Assembly (NCBI RefSeq): GCF_030687715.1
Contig: NZ_CP117445.1
Span: forward strand, 5,383,501-5,447,500
DNA from: Pseudomonas sp. FP2196
GTDB lineage: Bacteria; Pseudomonadota; Gammaproteobacteria; Pseudomonadales; Pseudomonadaceae
Direction: 5' to 3'
Length of the DNA stretch: 64,000 bases
Of this stretch, positions 26,925-36,358 are shown in pieces; position 1 is the first letter of the stretch; each line of letters starts with the position of its first letter. Made by a program: the position numbers and the translations under genes. The notes beneath the pieces are model-generated. The model saw nothing but the letters and a program-made list of their open reading frames with translations. It was not told where the DNA came from and did no database searches.

Positions 26925-28376
26925 ATGCCTAGCGAATCTCCTGCTGGCGCTCCGGCGACCGGCTCTTCCGTCGACTTCGAAAAAGTCGGCTCGGACTACT
27001 TCCAACAACGCGAATTGAAAAAAGGTGCCGCCGGCTGGGTTCTGCTGGTCGGGCTCGGTGTCGCGTATGTGATCTCAGGCGATTATGCCGGCTGGAACTT
27101 CGGCCTGGCGCAAGGCGGTTGGGGCGGCATGTTCCTCGCGACACTGCTGATGGCCACCATGTACTTGTGCATGTGCTTTTCCCTGGCTGAACTGTCCTCG
27201 ATGATCCCCACCGCCGGTGGCGGCTACGGTTTTGCCCGCAGCGCCTTCGGCCCCTGGGGCGGCTTCCTGACGGGTACTGCGATCCTCATCGAATACGCCA
27301 TCGCCCCGGCCGCGATTGCCGTGTTCATCGGCGCTTATTGCGAATCGTTGTTTGGCATTGGCGGCTGGATGATTTATCTGGCGTTCTACATCATTTTTAT
27401 CGCCATCCACATCTTCGGGGTTGGCGAAGCGTTGAAGCTGATGTTCGTGATCACGGCCATCGCCGCTCTGGCGCTCGGTGTATTTCTGGTGGCCATGGTG
27501 CCGCACTTTGACGTCGCCAATTTGCTCGACATTCCTGTGACCAGCGCTACCGGCGCCAGCAGCTTCCTGCCGTTCGGCTACGTCGGCGTATGGGCGGCTA
27601 TTCCTTACGCGATCTGGTTCTTCCTCGCTGTGGAAGGTGTGCCGCTGGCCGCCGAAGAAACCAAAAATCCGAAACGCGACCTGCCACGCGGGCTCATCGG
27701 CGCCATGCTGGTGCTGCTGGCGTTTGCCCTGCTGATTTTGATCGTCGGGCCCGGCGGCGCCGGTGCCAACTCGCTGCTGACGTCGGGCAACCCGCTGGTT
27801 GAAGCCTTGAGCAAAGCCTACGGCGGCTCGACCTGGATGGGCGGTTTCGTCAATCTCGTGGGCCTGGCCGGGCTGATCGCCAGTTTCTTCTCGATCATCT
27901 ACGCCTATTCGCGGCAGATTTTCGCCTTGTCCCGGGCAGGCTACCTGCCGCGCAAATTGTCCGAGACCAACAAAAGCAAGGCACCGGTGCTCGCGCTGGT
28001 GATTCCGGGGATCATCGGTTTCGGGCTGTCACTGACTGGCCAGGGCGACTTGCTGATTCTGGTGGCGGTGTTCGGCGCGACCATTTCCTACGTGCTGATG
28101 ATGGCCGCGCACATCACGCTGCGCATCCGCCGCCCCAAAATGGATCGTCCGTACCGTACGCCCGGCGGCATCTTCACCTCAGGTGTTGCGCTGGTATTGG
28201 CCTGCATCGCCGTGATTGCGGGTTTCCTGGTCGATCCGCGGGTCGTGATCGGCGCCGCTATCATCTATGGAGTGTTAATTGCTTACTTTGCTTTCTACAG
28301 TCGACATCACTTGGTAGCAGGCACGCCGGAAGAAGAATTTGCGGCGATTCAGAAAGCCGAAGAAGCCCTGCACTGA
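26925..28376 (+). CDS. eat: Ethanolamine permease (APC superfamily)
   Basis: 483 residues from the ATG at 26925; an in-frame ATG at 26913 is an alternative. Twelve or so hydrophobic helices follow a 40-residue cytoplasmic N-terminus. Signatures shared with Eat-type ethanolamine importers are SDYFQQRELKKGAAGW, YVISGDYAGWNFGLAQGGWG, SSMIPTAGGGYGFARSAFGP and VEGVPLAAEETKNPKRDLP. It is followed after 52 bases by eutB, so import and cleavage of ethanolamine are co-expressed. Related members carry other amines or amino acids, but the context decides the substrate. Confidence 0.92.
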   Translation: MPSESPAGAPATGSSVDFEKVGSDYFQQRELKKGAAGWVLLVGLGVAYVISGDYAGWNFGLAQGGWGGMFLATLLMATMYLCMCFSLAELSSMIPTAGGGYGFARSAFGPWGGFLTGTAILIEYAIAPAAIAVFIGAYCESLFGIGGWMIYLAFYIIFIAIHIFGVGEALKLMFVITAIAALALGVFLVAMVPHFDVANLLDIPVTSATGASSFLPFGYVGVWAAIPYAIWFFLAVEGVPLAAEETKNPKRDLPRGLIGAMLVLLAFALLILIVGPGGAGANSLLTSGNPLVEALSKAYGGSTWMGGFVNLVGLAGLIASFFSIIYAYSRQIFALSRAGYLPRKLSETNKSKAPVLALVIPGIIGFGLSLTGQGDLLILVAVFGATISYVLMMAAHITLRIRRPKMDRPYRTPGGIFTSGVALVLACIAVIAGFLVDPRVVIGAAIIYGVLIAYFAFYSRHHLVAGTPEEEFAAIQKAEEALH

Positions 28377-28428
28377 TTGTCGAAAACCACGGCGCAGGCC
28401 TGGCCTGCGCCGTCACGGAGAATTCTGT

Positions 28429-29823
28429 ATGGCGAGTTTCGCTCACACGGTCGGCGCCCAGACCTATCGCTTCGAAAGCCTCAAGGACGTCATGGCCAAG
28501 GCCAGCCCGGCACGTTCGGGGGATTTTCTGGCCGGCGTCGCCGCGCTTAACGACGGCGAGCGGGTGGCCGCGCAAATGGCGCTGGCCGACATTCCGCTCA
28601 CGCATTTCCTGCAAGAAGCGCTGATTCCTTATGAGTCCGATGAAGTCACCCGCCTGATCATCGACACCCACGACAAACAAGCCTTCGCCGTGATCAGCCA
28701 CCTCACCGTCGGCGGTTTCCGCGACTGGCTGCTCAGTGACGCCGCCGATGAAACCAGTCTGCGCGCTCTCGCCCCCGGCCTGACGCCGGAAATGGTCGCT
28801 GCCGTGTCGAAGATCATGCGCGTCCAGGACTTGGTGCTGGTGGCGCAGAAAATCCGCGTCGTCACAAAATTTCGCGGCACCCTTGGCCTGCCTGGGCGTC
28901 TGTCGACCCGGTTGCAACCGAACCACCCGACCGACGAGCCGTCCGGCATCGCCGCAAGCATTCTCGACGGCCTGCTGTACGGTAACGGCGACGCGATGAT
29001 AGGCATCAACCCGGCCACCGACAGCATCGCCTCGATCTGCGCCATGCTGGAAATGCTCGACGCGATCATCCAGCGCTACGACATCCCGACCCAGGCCTGC
29101 GTGCTGACCCACGTCACCACCTCCATCGAAGCGATCAACCGAGGGGTGCCGCTGGATCTGGTGTTCCAGTCGATTGCCGGCACTGAAGCGGCAAACGCCA
29201 GTTTCGGCATCAATCTGAATGTCTTGCAGGAAGGCTATGACGCCGGGTTGAGCCTGAATCGCGGCACCCTCGGGCAGAACCTGATGTATTTCGAAACCGG
29301 CCAGGGCAGTGCCCTGTCGGCCAACGCCCACCACGGCGTCGATCAGCAGACCTGCGAGACACGGGCCTACGCCGTGGCGCGTCATTTCAAGCCGTTTCTG
29401 GTGAACACCGTCGTAGGATTTATCGGCCCGGAATACCTCTACAACGGCAAACAGATCATTCGCGCCGGCCTCGAAGACCACTTCTGTGGCAAGTTGCTCG
29501 GCGTGCCGATGGGCTGCGACATCTGCTACACCAACCACGCCGAAGCCGATCAGGACGACATGGACACCCTGCTGACCCTCTTGGGCGTGGCCGGGATCAA
29601 TTTCATCATGGGCATCCCCGGCTCCGACGACATCATGCTCAATTACCAGACCACTTCGTTCCACGACGCGCTTTACGCACGCCAGACGCTGGGCTTGAAA
29701 CCGGCACCTGAGTTCGAACAGTGGCTGGCCAACATGGGCATCTTCACTCAGGCTGACGGCAGGGTCCGCTTCGGCAACAACCTGCCGCCGGCCTTCCGCC
29801 AAGCCCTGGCGCAACTGGGATGA
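28429..29823 (+). CDS. eutB: Ethanolamine ammonia-lyase large subunit
   Basis: Adenosylcobalamin-dependent cleavage of ethanolamine to acetaldehyde and ammonia. 464 residues from the ATG at 28429 with ACGGAG upstream. Family motifs seen are [63 protein letters not shown] (substrate pocket) and [18 protein letters not shown]. Its stop overlaps the eutC start (ATGA), so the two subunits are coupled. No microcompartment genes are present, as usual for pseudomonads. Confidence 0.97.
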   Translation: MASFAHTVGAQTYRFESLKDVMAKASPARSGDFLAGVAALNDGERVAAQMALADIPLTHFLQEALIPYESDEVTRLIIDTHDKQAFAVISHLTVGGFRDWLLSDAADETSLRALAPGLTPEMVAAVSKIMRVQDLVLVAQKIRVVTKFRGTLGLPGRLSTRLQPNHPTDEPSGIAASILDGLLYGNGDAMIGINPATDSIASICAMLEMLDAIIQRYDIPTQACVLTHVTTSIEAINRGVPLDLVFQSIAGTEAANASFGINLNVLQEGYDAGLSLNRGTLGQNLMYFETGQGSALSANAHHGVDQQTCETRAYAVARHFKPFLVNTVVGFIGPEYLYNGKQIIRAGLEDHFCGKLLGVPMGCDICYTNHAEADQDDMDTLLTLLGVAGINFIMGIPGSDDIMLNYQTTSFHDALYARQTLGLKPAPEFEQWLANMGIFTQADGRVRFGNNLPPAFRQALAQLG

Positions 29824-30653
29824 GCCTTATGGAAAAACCGCCCGTCGACCCGCAAAACCCATGGCTGGAACTGCGCCGCCTGACCCCGGCACGGATCGCT
29901 CTTGGCCGCACCGGCACCAGTTTGCCGACCAGTGCCCAGCTTGATTTTCAATTTGCCCACGCGCAGGCGCGGGATGCAGTGCATCTGCCGTTCGATCATG
30001 CAGAACTCAGCGCGCAACTCAGTGAGCGCGGGCGCGAAAGCCTGCTTTTGCACAGCGCAGCAGTGGATCGCAACAGTTACCTGCAACGTCCGGATCTGGG
30101 GCGCAAGCTCAGTGACGAGTCAGCGCAGACCTTGCACGATTACGCAGCCGCGCATCCGGGCGGCGTCGATCTGGCGATTGTCGTGGCCGACGGTTTGTCA
30201 GCACTGGCGGTGCATCGGCATACGTTGCCGTTTCTCGCTCGCATGGAAGATCAGATGAGTGCTGACGGATGGTCCATTGCGCCCATCGTTCTGGTGGAAC
30301 AGGGACGGGTCGCCGTCGGTGATGAAATCGGTCAACTGCTCGGCGCAAAAATGGTCGTGATGCTGATTGGTGAGCGCCCGGGCCTGAGTTCGCCAGACAG
30401 CCTCGGTTTATATTTCACCTACAATCCAAAAATCGGACTGACCGATGCCTACCGAAATTGCATTTCCAACGTACGGCTTGAGGGATTGAGCTACGGCATG
30501 GCCGCGCATCGCTTGCTGTATCTGATGCGCGAAGCCTGTCGGCGGCAGTTGTCGGGGGTCAATCTGAAGGACGAAGCACAGGTTCAGACGCTGGAGTCGG
30601 ACGCAGGGGCGGATATGAAAGGAAACTTCCTACTCGGCCCGCCCCCAACCTGA
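29820..30653 (+). CDS. eutC: Ethanolamine ammonia-lyase small subunit
   Basis: 277 residues, the cobalamin-binding partner of EutB. Conserved pieces are [68 protein letters not shown] and the C-terminal [20 protein letters not shown]. It starts inside the eutB stop codon and ends the operon. About 115 bases separate it from the next gene. Confidence 0.97.
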   Translation: MSLMEKPPVDPQNPWLELRRLTPARIALGRTGTSLPTSAQLDFQFAHAQARDAVHLPFDHAELSAQLSERGRESLLLHSAAVDRNSYLQRPDLGRKLSDESAQTLHDYAAAHPGGVDLAIVVADGLSALAVHRHTLPFLARMEDQMSADGWSIAPIVLVEQGRVAVGDEIGQLLGAKMVVMLIGERPGLSSPDSLGLYFTYNPKIGLTDAYRNCISNVRLEGLSYGMAAHRLLYLMREACRRQLSGVNLKDEAQVQTLESDAGADMKGNFLLGPPPT

Positions 30654-30768
30654 ACCGTTTCCGCATTGCGTTTCTGCGCCGGTTTCAGGCAGGATCGATG
30701 CACGGCCGCCAGGGTTTCCCATCGCCGTCAGAGCAGTTGAAGACAGCCACTTGAAGACGAGACCTATC

Positions 30769-31230
30769 ATGCGGATTATTCAAGCGACCCTCGAACATCT
30801 GGATTTGTTGACCCCGTTGTTCGTCAAATATCGCGAGTTCTACGGCTCCCTGCCTTACCCGGATTCCTCCCGCGCGTTCCTCGAAAAACGCCTGCGCCGC
30901 AAAGAATCGGTGATCTATCTGGCCCTGGCCGATGATGACGACAAGAAGCTCATGGGTTTCTGCCAGCTGTATCCAAGCTTCTCCTCGCTATCACTCAAAC
31001 GCGTGTGGATCCTCAACGACATCTATGTCGCCGAAGATGCCCGACGCCAATTGGTCGCCGACAACCTGATCCGCACCGCGAAGAAAATGGCCAAGGAAAC
31101 CCAAGCCGTGCGCATGCGCGTTTCCACCAGCAGCAACAACGAAGTCGCGCAGAAAACCTATGAGTCCATCGGATTCAAGGAAGACACCGAGTTCAAGAAC
31201 TATGTGCTGCCGATCAGCGAAGAGCTCTGA
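30769..31230 (+). CDS. GNAT family N-acetyltransferase
   Basis: 153 residues from the ATG at 30769 (MRIIQATLEH). The GNAT fold is seen in IYLALADDDDKKLMGFCQLYP, the acetyl-CoA beta-strand/loop VWILNDIYVAEDARRQLVADNL and the C-terminal NNEVAQKTYESIGFKEDTEF. Members acetylate amines or proteins; the substrate here is unknown. In P. aeruginosa an acetyltransferase gene also follows eutC, so the position is conserved. A long hairpin follows the stop. Confidence 0.88.
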   Translation: MRIIQATLEHLDLLTPLFVKYREFYGSLPYPDSSRAFLEKRLRRKESVIYLALADDDDKKLMGFCQLYPSFSSLSLKRVWILNDIYVAEDARRQLVADNLIRTAKKMAKETQAVRMRVSTSSNNEVAQKTYESIGFKEDTEFKNYVLPISEEL

Positions 31231-31237
31231 CGGCGCT

Positions 31238-31281
31238 GGCAGTCTGTGATGAGGGAGCAAGCGCCCTCATCACAGACTGCC
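31238..31281 (+). terminator. Long perfect hairpin after the acetyltransferase gene
   Basis: 18-bp perfect stem GGCAGTCTGTGATGAGGG and its complement (31238-31255, 31264-31281) with an 8-base loop, 7 bases after the stop codon. There is no T-run, but length and position make it a strong terminator or mRNA-end hairpin. Confidence 0.7.
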
Positions 31282-31458
31282 TACCTGACAATTGTTCACA
31301 CCCCGACATTCCCCGCTACAAAACCAACGCGCGTTTCATCCTTCAGACCGTATAATCCCGAGCTTTCCGGCTTGTAAGAAAAACTACACCTGCTTGTAGG
31401 CTTACACGAAGTCATCCGCACGGGCCTGCAGAGTTGGGCCATCACCACAGGTGCCTCC

Positions 31459-32109
31459 ATGGATTTCAACCCGCTCGACCTTATCCTGCATCTCGACGTT
31501 TACCTCGATTTGCTGGTGAACAACTATGGGCCATGGATCTACGCCATCCTGTTTCTGGTGATTTTCTGTGAAACCGGTCTGGTGGTGATGCCGTTCCTGC
31601 CGGGCGACTCGCTACTGTTCATTGCTGGCGCTGTTGCGGCTGGCGGTGGCATGGATCCGGTGCTGCTGGCCGGTCTGCTGATGCTCGCGGCCATCCTCGG
31701 CGACAGCACCAACTACGTGATCGGACGAACGGCCGGGGAAAAATTGTTCAGCAACCCGAACTCGAAAATCTTCCGCCGCGACTATCTGCAGAAAACTCAC
31801 GATTTCTATGACAAGCACGGCGGTAAAACCGTAACCCTCGCGCGCTTCCTGCCGATCATCCGCACCTTCGCCCCATTCGTCGCGGGCGTTGCGAGGATGC
31901 CCTACCCGCGCTTTTTCGGTTTCAGCGTCCTGGGCACGATTCTTTGGGTTGGTGGCCTGGTAACGCTGGGGTATTTCTTCGGCAATGTACCGTTCATCAA
32001 GAAGAACCTGTCGTTGCTGGTGGTCGCGATCATTCTGCTGTCGCTGGTGCCGATGATCATCGGCGTGGTTCGCAGCCGTTTCGGCGGCGCCAAAGCCCAA
32101 TCGCACTAA
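31459..32109 (+). CDS. DedA family membrane protein
   Basis: 216 residues with the DedA/VTT pattern: FCETGLVVMPFLPGDSLLFI, GDSTNYVIGRTAGE and ARFLPIIRTFAPFVAGVARM with its membrane-embedded Arg, and four to five hydrophobic helices. The family flips undecaprenyl phosphate or phosphatidylethanolamine across the inner membrane and supports proton motive force. A TATAAT at 31351-31356 lies about 100 bases upstream and may be its -10 element. The stop is 4 bases before the mtfA start, so the two are an operon. Confidence 0.92.
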   Translation: MDFNPLDLILHLDVYLDLLVNNYGPWIYAILFLVIFCETGLVVMPFLPGDSLLFIAGAVAAGGGMDPVLLAGLLMLAAILGDSTNYVIGRTAGEKLFSNPNSKIFRRDYLQKTHDFYDKHGGKTVTLARFLPIIRTFAPFVAGVARMPYPRFFGFSVLGTILWVGGLVTLGYFFGNVPFIKKNLSLLVVAIILLSLVPMIIGVVRSRFGGAKAQSH

Positions 32110-32113
32110 GCCT

Positions 32114-32926
32114 GTGTGGTCGCTCAGCGCCTGGCGACGCCGGCGCATTCTGGCGAAGCACCCGATTGCCGACGACCTGTGGCAACGGGTGCGTCATCAC
32201 CTGAGTTTTCTTGACGGCATCACGGCCGCCGAAGACCAGTGGCTGCGCGAGGCCTGCGTCTTGTTCCTCGAAGACAAACACCTGAGCGCCCTGCCCGGCG
32301 TCGAGCTGCATCAGGAGCAACGCCTGCTGCTCGCCGCTCAGGCGCAATTGCCGCTTCTGCACTTGGGCGACTTGAACTGGTATCAGGGCTTTCACGAGAT
32401 AGTCCTCTATCCCGACGACTTCCTCAGCCCGCAGCGCCATCGCGACGCCAGCGGCGTCGAGCATGAATGGGATGGCGAACACAGCGGCGAAGCCTGGCAG
32501 CAGGGGCCGATCATTCTGGCCTGGCCTGGCGTGATGGCCAGTGGTGGCTGGGAAGGCTACAACCTGGTGATTCACGAACTGGCGCACAAACTCGACATGC
32601 TCAACGGTGATGCCAACGGCCTGCCGCCGCTGCACGCCGACATGCGCGTCAGCGACTGGGCCGAGGTGATGCAAAAAGCCTACGACCACCTCACTCTGCA
32701 ACTCGATGACAACCCTGACGCCGAAACCGCCATCGATCCCTACGCCGCCGAGAGCCCGGCCGAGTTCTTTGCCGTCACCAGCGAGTATTTCTTCAGCGCA
32801 CCGGATCTGCTGTACGAGGCTTATCCACAGGTCTACTTGCAACTGAAGCTTTTCTACCGGCAGGATCCGTTGGGCAGGTTGCAGCAACTTCAGGCCAGCG
32901 ACCCGGTCTATCAGGCTCACGACTAA
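32114..32926 (+). CDS. mtfA: Zinc-dependent peptidase MtfA (M90)
   Basis: 270 residues from a GTG start. In Escherichia coli MtfA binds and removes the repressor Mlc and has zinc aminopeptidase activity. The metal site is [11 protein letters not shown] (HExxH), with the further acidic ligand in [15 protein letters not shown]. Other family pieces are [22 protein letters not shown] and [11 protein letters not shown]. It follows the DedA gene by 4 bases. No mlc-like gene is visible here, so its regulatory partner is unknown. Confidence 0.92.
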   Translation: MWSLSAWRRRRILAKHPIADDLWQRVRHHLSFLDGITAAEDQWLREACVLFLEDKHLSALPGVELHQEQRLLLAAQAQLPLLHLGDLNWYQGFHEIVLYPDDFLSPQRHRDASGVEHEWDGEHSGEAWQQGPIILAWPGVMASGGWEGYNLVIHELAHKLDMLNGDANGLPPLHADMRVSDWAEVMQKAYDHLTLQLDDNPDAETAIDPYAAESPAEFFAVTSEYFFSAPDLLYEAYPQVYLQLKLFYRQDPLGRLQQLQASDPVYQAHD

Positions 32927-33038
32927 GCGCTGCACGACGCTCAGTACATGGCGTAGGCTGCAGAATATGCCTATAATCGCCGCCACTTTTTGGTCAATCC
33001 GGCCAAGTGTTTTTGGTCAACTACGGGGGCAACGCCCA

Positions 33039-33566
33039 ATGAGCTACAGCAAGATTCCGGCTGGCAAAGACCTGCCGAACGACATCTACGTCGCGATCGA
33101 GATCCCGGCCAACCACGCGCCGATCAAATACGAAATCGACAAAGACAGCGATTGCCTGTTCGTTGACCGTTTCATGGCCACCCCAATGTTCTACCCGGCC
33201 AACTACGGTTACATCCCGAACACCCTGGCTGACGACGGTGATCCCCTCGACGTGCTGGTTGTGACCCCTTACCCGGTTGCTCCAGGCTCGGTGATCCGCG
33301 CGCGTCCAGTCGGCATCCTGAACATGACCGACGACGGCGGCGGCGATGCCAAAGTCATCGCAGTGCCACACGACAAGCTGTCCCAGCTGTACGTCGACGT
33401 GAAGGAATACACTGACCTGCCTCCTCTGCTGATCCAGCAGATCGAGCACTTCTTCGCGAACTACAAAGATCTCGAAAAAGGCAAATGGGTCAAGATCGAA
33501 GGCTGGGCCGGTGCAGACGCCGCCCGCGAAGCGATCACCAAGTCGGTTGCTGCCTACAAAGGCTAA
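33039..33566 (+). CDS. ppa: Inorganic pyrophosphatase
   Basis: Family I soluble enzyme that hydrolyses pyrophosphate with Mg2+, driving biosynthesis. 175 residues from the ATG at 33039. Active-site pieces are [41 protein letters not shown] (the DxDPxD metal site), [10 protein letters not shown] and [11 protein letters not shown]. The frame upstream of this ATG is not coding. A TATAAT at 32972-32977 may belong to its promoter, and a strong terminator follows. Confidence 0.97.
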   Translation: MSYSKIPAGKDLPNDIYVAIEIPANHAPIKYEIDKDSDCLFVDRFMATPMFYPANYGYIPNTLADDGDPLDVLVVTPYPVAPGSVIRARPVGILNMTDDGGGDAKVIAVPHDKLSQLYVDVKEYTDLPPLLIQQIEHFFANYKDLEKGKWVKIEGWAGADAAREAITKSVAAYKG

Positions 33567-33594
33567 GCGCTTGCGACCTGCGTGATGCTTGCAG

Positions 33595-33620
33595 AAAACC
33601 CCGGTTGACCCGGGGTTTTT
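33595..33620 (+). terminator. Rho-independent terminator of ppa
   Basis: Stem AAAACCCCGG / CCGGGGTTTT with a 5-base loop followed by TTTTTT, 29 bases after the ppa stop. Textbook intrinsic terminator. Confidence 0.93.
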
Positions 33621-33640
33621 TATGCGCGAGATCAGCCTCC

Positions 33641-33688
33641 TTAAACAGGACGTTTAAATTCCGCGCGACGCGGTTTTAACTTGTTTAA
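33641..33688. promoter_or_regulatory. Palindromic operator-like cluster upstream of the S24 repressor
   Basis: TTAAAC-N5-GTTTAA (33641-33657), then CCGCG-CGA-CGCGG (33661-33673), then TTAAC-N2-GTTTAA (33676-33688). The whole block is roughly symmetrical about the CGA. It lies 100-150 bases before the S24-type repressor gene and is a candidate for its own operators. Confidence 0.5.
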
Positions 33689-33788
33689 TTTCCCACAAGA
33701 ACGTCTTACATCCCGTCGCAAAATTCAGCCCGTTTTTGAACGCCCGGTTTATTCAAACCGCTCTGGCACGGCCGTAGACTCCGTGTTT

Positions 33789-34535
33789 ATGAGAAAGAAC
33801 ACTAGCGGTCCAAGATTCAAGGCACTCCTGGAAAAAGCGAACATCTCTACCACGGGTTTCGCAAAGTTCTGGGGCACGGAAGCCCAAAATGTCCACAACT
33901 GGTACACCCGGGGCGTCCCGGCGTATCGCATGGAAGAAGTCTCACGCCTGCTGTCCGTCAACAGCGAATGGCTGAAAACCGGCGAAGGCACCAAAGAGGC
34001 GCCGAGCCTGACGCCGCCTGCCAGCAATGGCGACACCTTTGACGCCCACGCCATCCGCGGCGCGTACACCATCATCGACCCCAACGACATCGACCTGGCG
34101 TTCTTCAAGGAAACGCCGCTCACCAAAGACTCCGGCAAAACCCACGTCATCCTCGATCCGGATCAAACCATCCGCCTGCCCCGCGCCCACCTGGACCAAC
34201 TGGAAGTGCGCCACAGCGATGCCATCTGCGCCCACATGATCGGCAACAGCATGGCCGAGCGCATCGAAGACGGCTCGATACTCGCCATCGACCGCGGCCT
34301 GACCCAAGTCGTCGACGGTGAAATCTACGCCATCGAACACGACGGCATGCTGCGCATCAAATACCTGCACCGCATGCCCGGCAACGGCCTGCGCCTGCGC
34401 AGCCACAACAGCGCCGAATACCCGGACGAAGTCTTCCGACCCGCGCAGATCGAGGAGCAGCGGATTCATATATTGGGCTGGGTGTTCTGGTGGTCGACGT
34501 TGAGCAAGAGACGGCCGGTGGTGCCGTTTCTCTAA
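33789..34535 (+). CDS. S24/LexA-like transcriptional repressor (CI/PrtR type)
   Basis: 248 residues from the ATG at 33789 (MRKNTSGPRF). The N-terminal part has an HTH-like stretch (GFAKFWGTEAQNVHNWYTRG). The C-terminal part is a peptidase S24 domain: HMIGNSMAERIEDGSILAID holds the nucleophile Ser and IYAIEHDGMLRIKYLHRM the catalytic Lys. Such proteins repress phage or bacteriocin genes until RecA-stimulated self-cleavage; no AG cleavage pair is certain by eye. No prophage or pyocin gene is adjacent. It sits just outside the left repeat of the island, but its GC matches the core. Its target is therefore unknown. Confidence 0.8.
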   Translation: MRKNTSGPRFKALLEKANISTTGFAKFWGTEAQNVHNWYTRGVPAYRMEEVSRLLSVNSEWLKTGEGTKEAPSLTPPASNGDTFDAHAIRGAYTIIDPNDIDLAFFKETPLTKDSGKTHVILDPDQTIRLPRAHLDQLEVRHSDAICAHMIGNSMAERIEDGSILAIDRGLTQVVDGEIYAIEHDGMLRIKYLHRMPGNGLRLRSHNSAEYPDEVFRPAQIEEQRIHILGWVFWWSTLSKRRPVVPFL

Positions 34536-34860
34536 CCTGAAGGCTTGCTCCCCCCCTGTAGGAGTGAGCCTGCTCGCGATGAGGCCCGGATAGACAGTAC
34601 AAATCCCGGATTTTGGCCACTGAGATCGCTCTAACCCGCACTTCCCACTGGGAATTCAGGACAAAACTCAGTATCCTGCGCCCCACATTCGCGCATCGCC
34701 CCGCTCCCGCGGCTCAGATGACGCCCGACGCGGCAGACCAACGTCTACCAAGTCCCACAGCCGGACGCAGATCCGGGTGTACATTTTGAAGGCTGGCAAG
34801 GCTTACCAAAAATAGGCCAAGCCAGTCCCCGAGAAGCCGGCCACAAGCCGGCTTTTTAAT
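34536..34860 (+). ncRNA. Possible small RNA gene whose terminator carries the attachment repeat
   Basis: There is no ORF of interest in this gap. A partial REP word occurs at 34557-34583. A TATCCT box at about 34670 could be a -10 element. Downstream sequence is GC-rich and ends in a hairpin AGCCGGC ... GCCGGCT followed by TTTTT at 34834-34856. Such a promoter-to-terminator layout of about 180 bases fits a small RNA. The last 20 bases (34841-34860) are the left copy of the island's direct repeat. I do not recognise the RNA family. Confidence 0.3.
34841..34860. repeat. Left attachment-site direct repeat of the island
   Basis: CCACAAGCCGGCTTTTTAAT, repeated exactly at 57863-57882. It overlaps a terminator-like hairpin. 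The two copies frame the integrase-bearing island of about 23 kb and are the likely attL/attR core. Confidence 0.75.
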
Positions 34861-34978
34861 TGTCCGAAATAATCCTATCCAATCTGAGAAATCAACTGAT
34901 AGCCTCTCTATTCCGGGGCCATAAGGCATTTCTCTGTCCAATGGTGTTCAACGCCACCTAACCTCATCCGACGATGTG

Positions 34979-35002
34979 ATGGGGGGACAAATGGGGGGAC
35001 AA
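34979..35002. repeat. Left copy of a 24-bp repeat made of two ATGGGGGGACAA units
   Basis: Two tandem 12-base units (ATGGGGGGACAA), directly before the integrase start. The same 24 bases recur at 57781-57804 near the right end. Candidate arm-type sites for the integrase. Confidence 0.75.
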
Positions 35003-35023
35003 GGGGACGAAAAGGGAAATCTG

Positions 35024-36244
35024 ATGGGTAAGCTGAATCCGAAACAAGTCGAAAACCTGACCGAACCTGGCACCTACGAAGATGGGGACGGACTTCGGTT
35101 GGTCGTTAAGCCTACCGGGCGAAAATCTTGGATACTTCGCTTCCAACTGGCCGGTCGTCGCAGAGAGATGGGCTTGGGTTCTTTTCCTGAGATCACTCTC
35201 AAGAAAGCCAGACAAGAGGCTAGCAATAAACGAAGCCAGCTGAGCGATGGCGTAGATCCTCTAGCCACTCGAGACAATGAGCGTGCCGCTCAACGCGAAG
35301 CACAGCGAGCAAGCGAGGCAAAACAGCTGAGGTTCGAAACACTTGCGAAAGAGTACTGCGAGGCACATGGAGCAACTTGGTCAGACAAGTGGCGCAAAGG
35401 ATGGCTGAGGAAGCTGGAACTGTACGCATTTGACCACATTGGTAAGCTGTCAGCCGAAGAGATCGGTACTCCTGAGGTGCTCAAGGTATTGCAACCAATC
35501 TGGGCCACCAAAACCAGAACCGCCGACGAGCTACGTGGGCAAATTGAGCAGGTTCTGGACGCTGCTAAGGCGCGCAACCTTCGAGAGGGAGAAAACCCTG
35601 CTCGATGGCGTGGGCATTTAGACAATTTGCTAAGTCGCGCAGAAAAGAAAAAGGCTCGAAAGCGCGAGCACTTTGACGCCCTACGATGGCAGGACGTGCC
35701 TGTCTTGATGACAAGCCTGAGCGCAAACAGCACTCCGGCGTCGTTGGCAGCTCAGTTGCTTATCATGACCAGCGCACGCGCCCACATGGTGCAGTTCGCT
35801 CGTTGGGATGAGTTTGATTTGGAAGCAAACACTTGGTCACTGCCGGCTGAACGCATGAAAATGCGGGTACCTTTCGTAATCCCGCTTGCCGACGAGGTCG
35901 TGAAGTTGGTGAAGCGCATTCCGAGAGATGAAAGAAGCGCCTTTCTCTTTCCAGGACAGGGCAAGTCGGGAGCGATGCACGCCAATGCGATTCGCACGCT
36001 CCTCCACGCTATGGACTACAAACACATCACTCGACACGGCTTTCGCTCCTCCTTTCGAGACTGGGCCGGGGAATGCACCCATTACCCACGCGAGGTATGC
36101 GAGATGGCACTGGCGCATGATGAACGTGACCAAACTGAAGGGGCATACTCTCGCTCGGACTTTCTCGACAAGCGGCGGCTCCTAATGAACGACTGGAGCA
36201 CATTTATTACCACTCCCACGATCGTCCCCAAATCCCGAGTTTGA
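35024..36244 (+). CDS. int: P4-type tyrosine integrase
   Basis: Site-specific recombinase that inserts and excises the island. About 406 residues from the ATG at 35024, which has AAGGG seven to eight bases upstream; the longer frame starts inside the 24-bp repeat. The N-terminal DUF4102 domain has YEDGDGLRLVVKPTGRKSWILR (written in part) and LGSFPEITLKKARQEA. The catalytic domain has LIMTSARAHMVQFARWDEFD (first Arg), ITRHGFRSSFRDW (HxxR), ALAHDERDQTEGAYSRSD (His and the Tyr nucleophile). It lies just inside the left end and reads into the element, as in P4-like islands. Confidence 0.93.
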   Translation: MGKLNPKQVENLTEPGTYEDGDGLRLVVKPTGRKSWILRFQLAGRRREMGLGSFPEITLKKARQEASNKRSQLSDGVDPLATRDNERAAQREAQRASEAKQLRFETLAKEYCEAHGATWSDKWRKGWLRKLELYAFDHIGKLSAEEIGTPEVLKVLQPIWATKTRTADELRGQIEQVLDAAKARNLREGENPARWRGHLDNLLSRAEKKKARKREHFDALRWQDVPVLMTSLSANSTPASLAAQLLIMTSARAHMVQFARWDEFDLEANTWSLPAERMKMRVPFVIPLADEVVKLVKRIPRDERSAFLFPGQGKSGAMHANAIRTLLHAMDYKHITRHGFRSSFRDWAGECTHYPREVCEMALAHDERDQTEGAYSRSDFLDKRRLLMNDWSTFITTPTIVPKSRV

Positions 36245-36358
36245 GCAATCGTCTGAACGTTACCAGTCGACCACAAAGAGGGGGGAGCCTCGGCAATCCT
36301 GACAAACTGACGAATCACGCGACACACAACCCCAACAACTACGATAAAGAACGACACA

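Noticed and set aside
28261..29814. 517-codon minus-strand open frame
   Set aside because: Antisense to eutB; EutB motifs on the plus strand decide.
34536..35023. tRNA or tmRNA at the integration site
   Set aside because: No cloverleaf, T-loop GGTTCGA or CCA end could be found around either 20-bp repeat.
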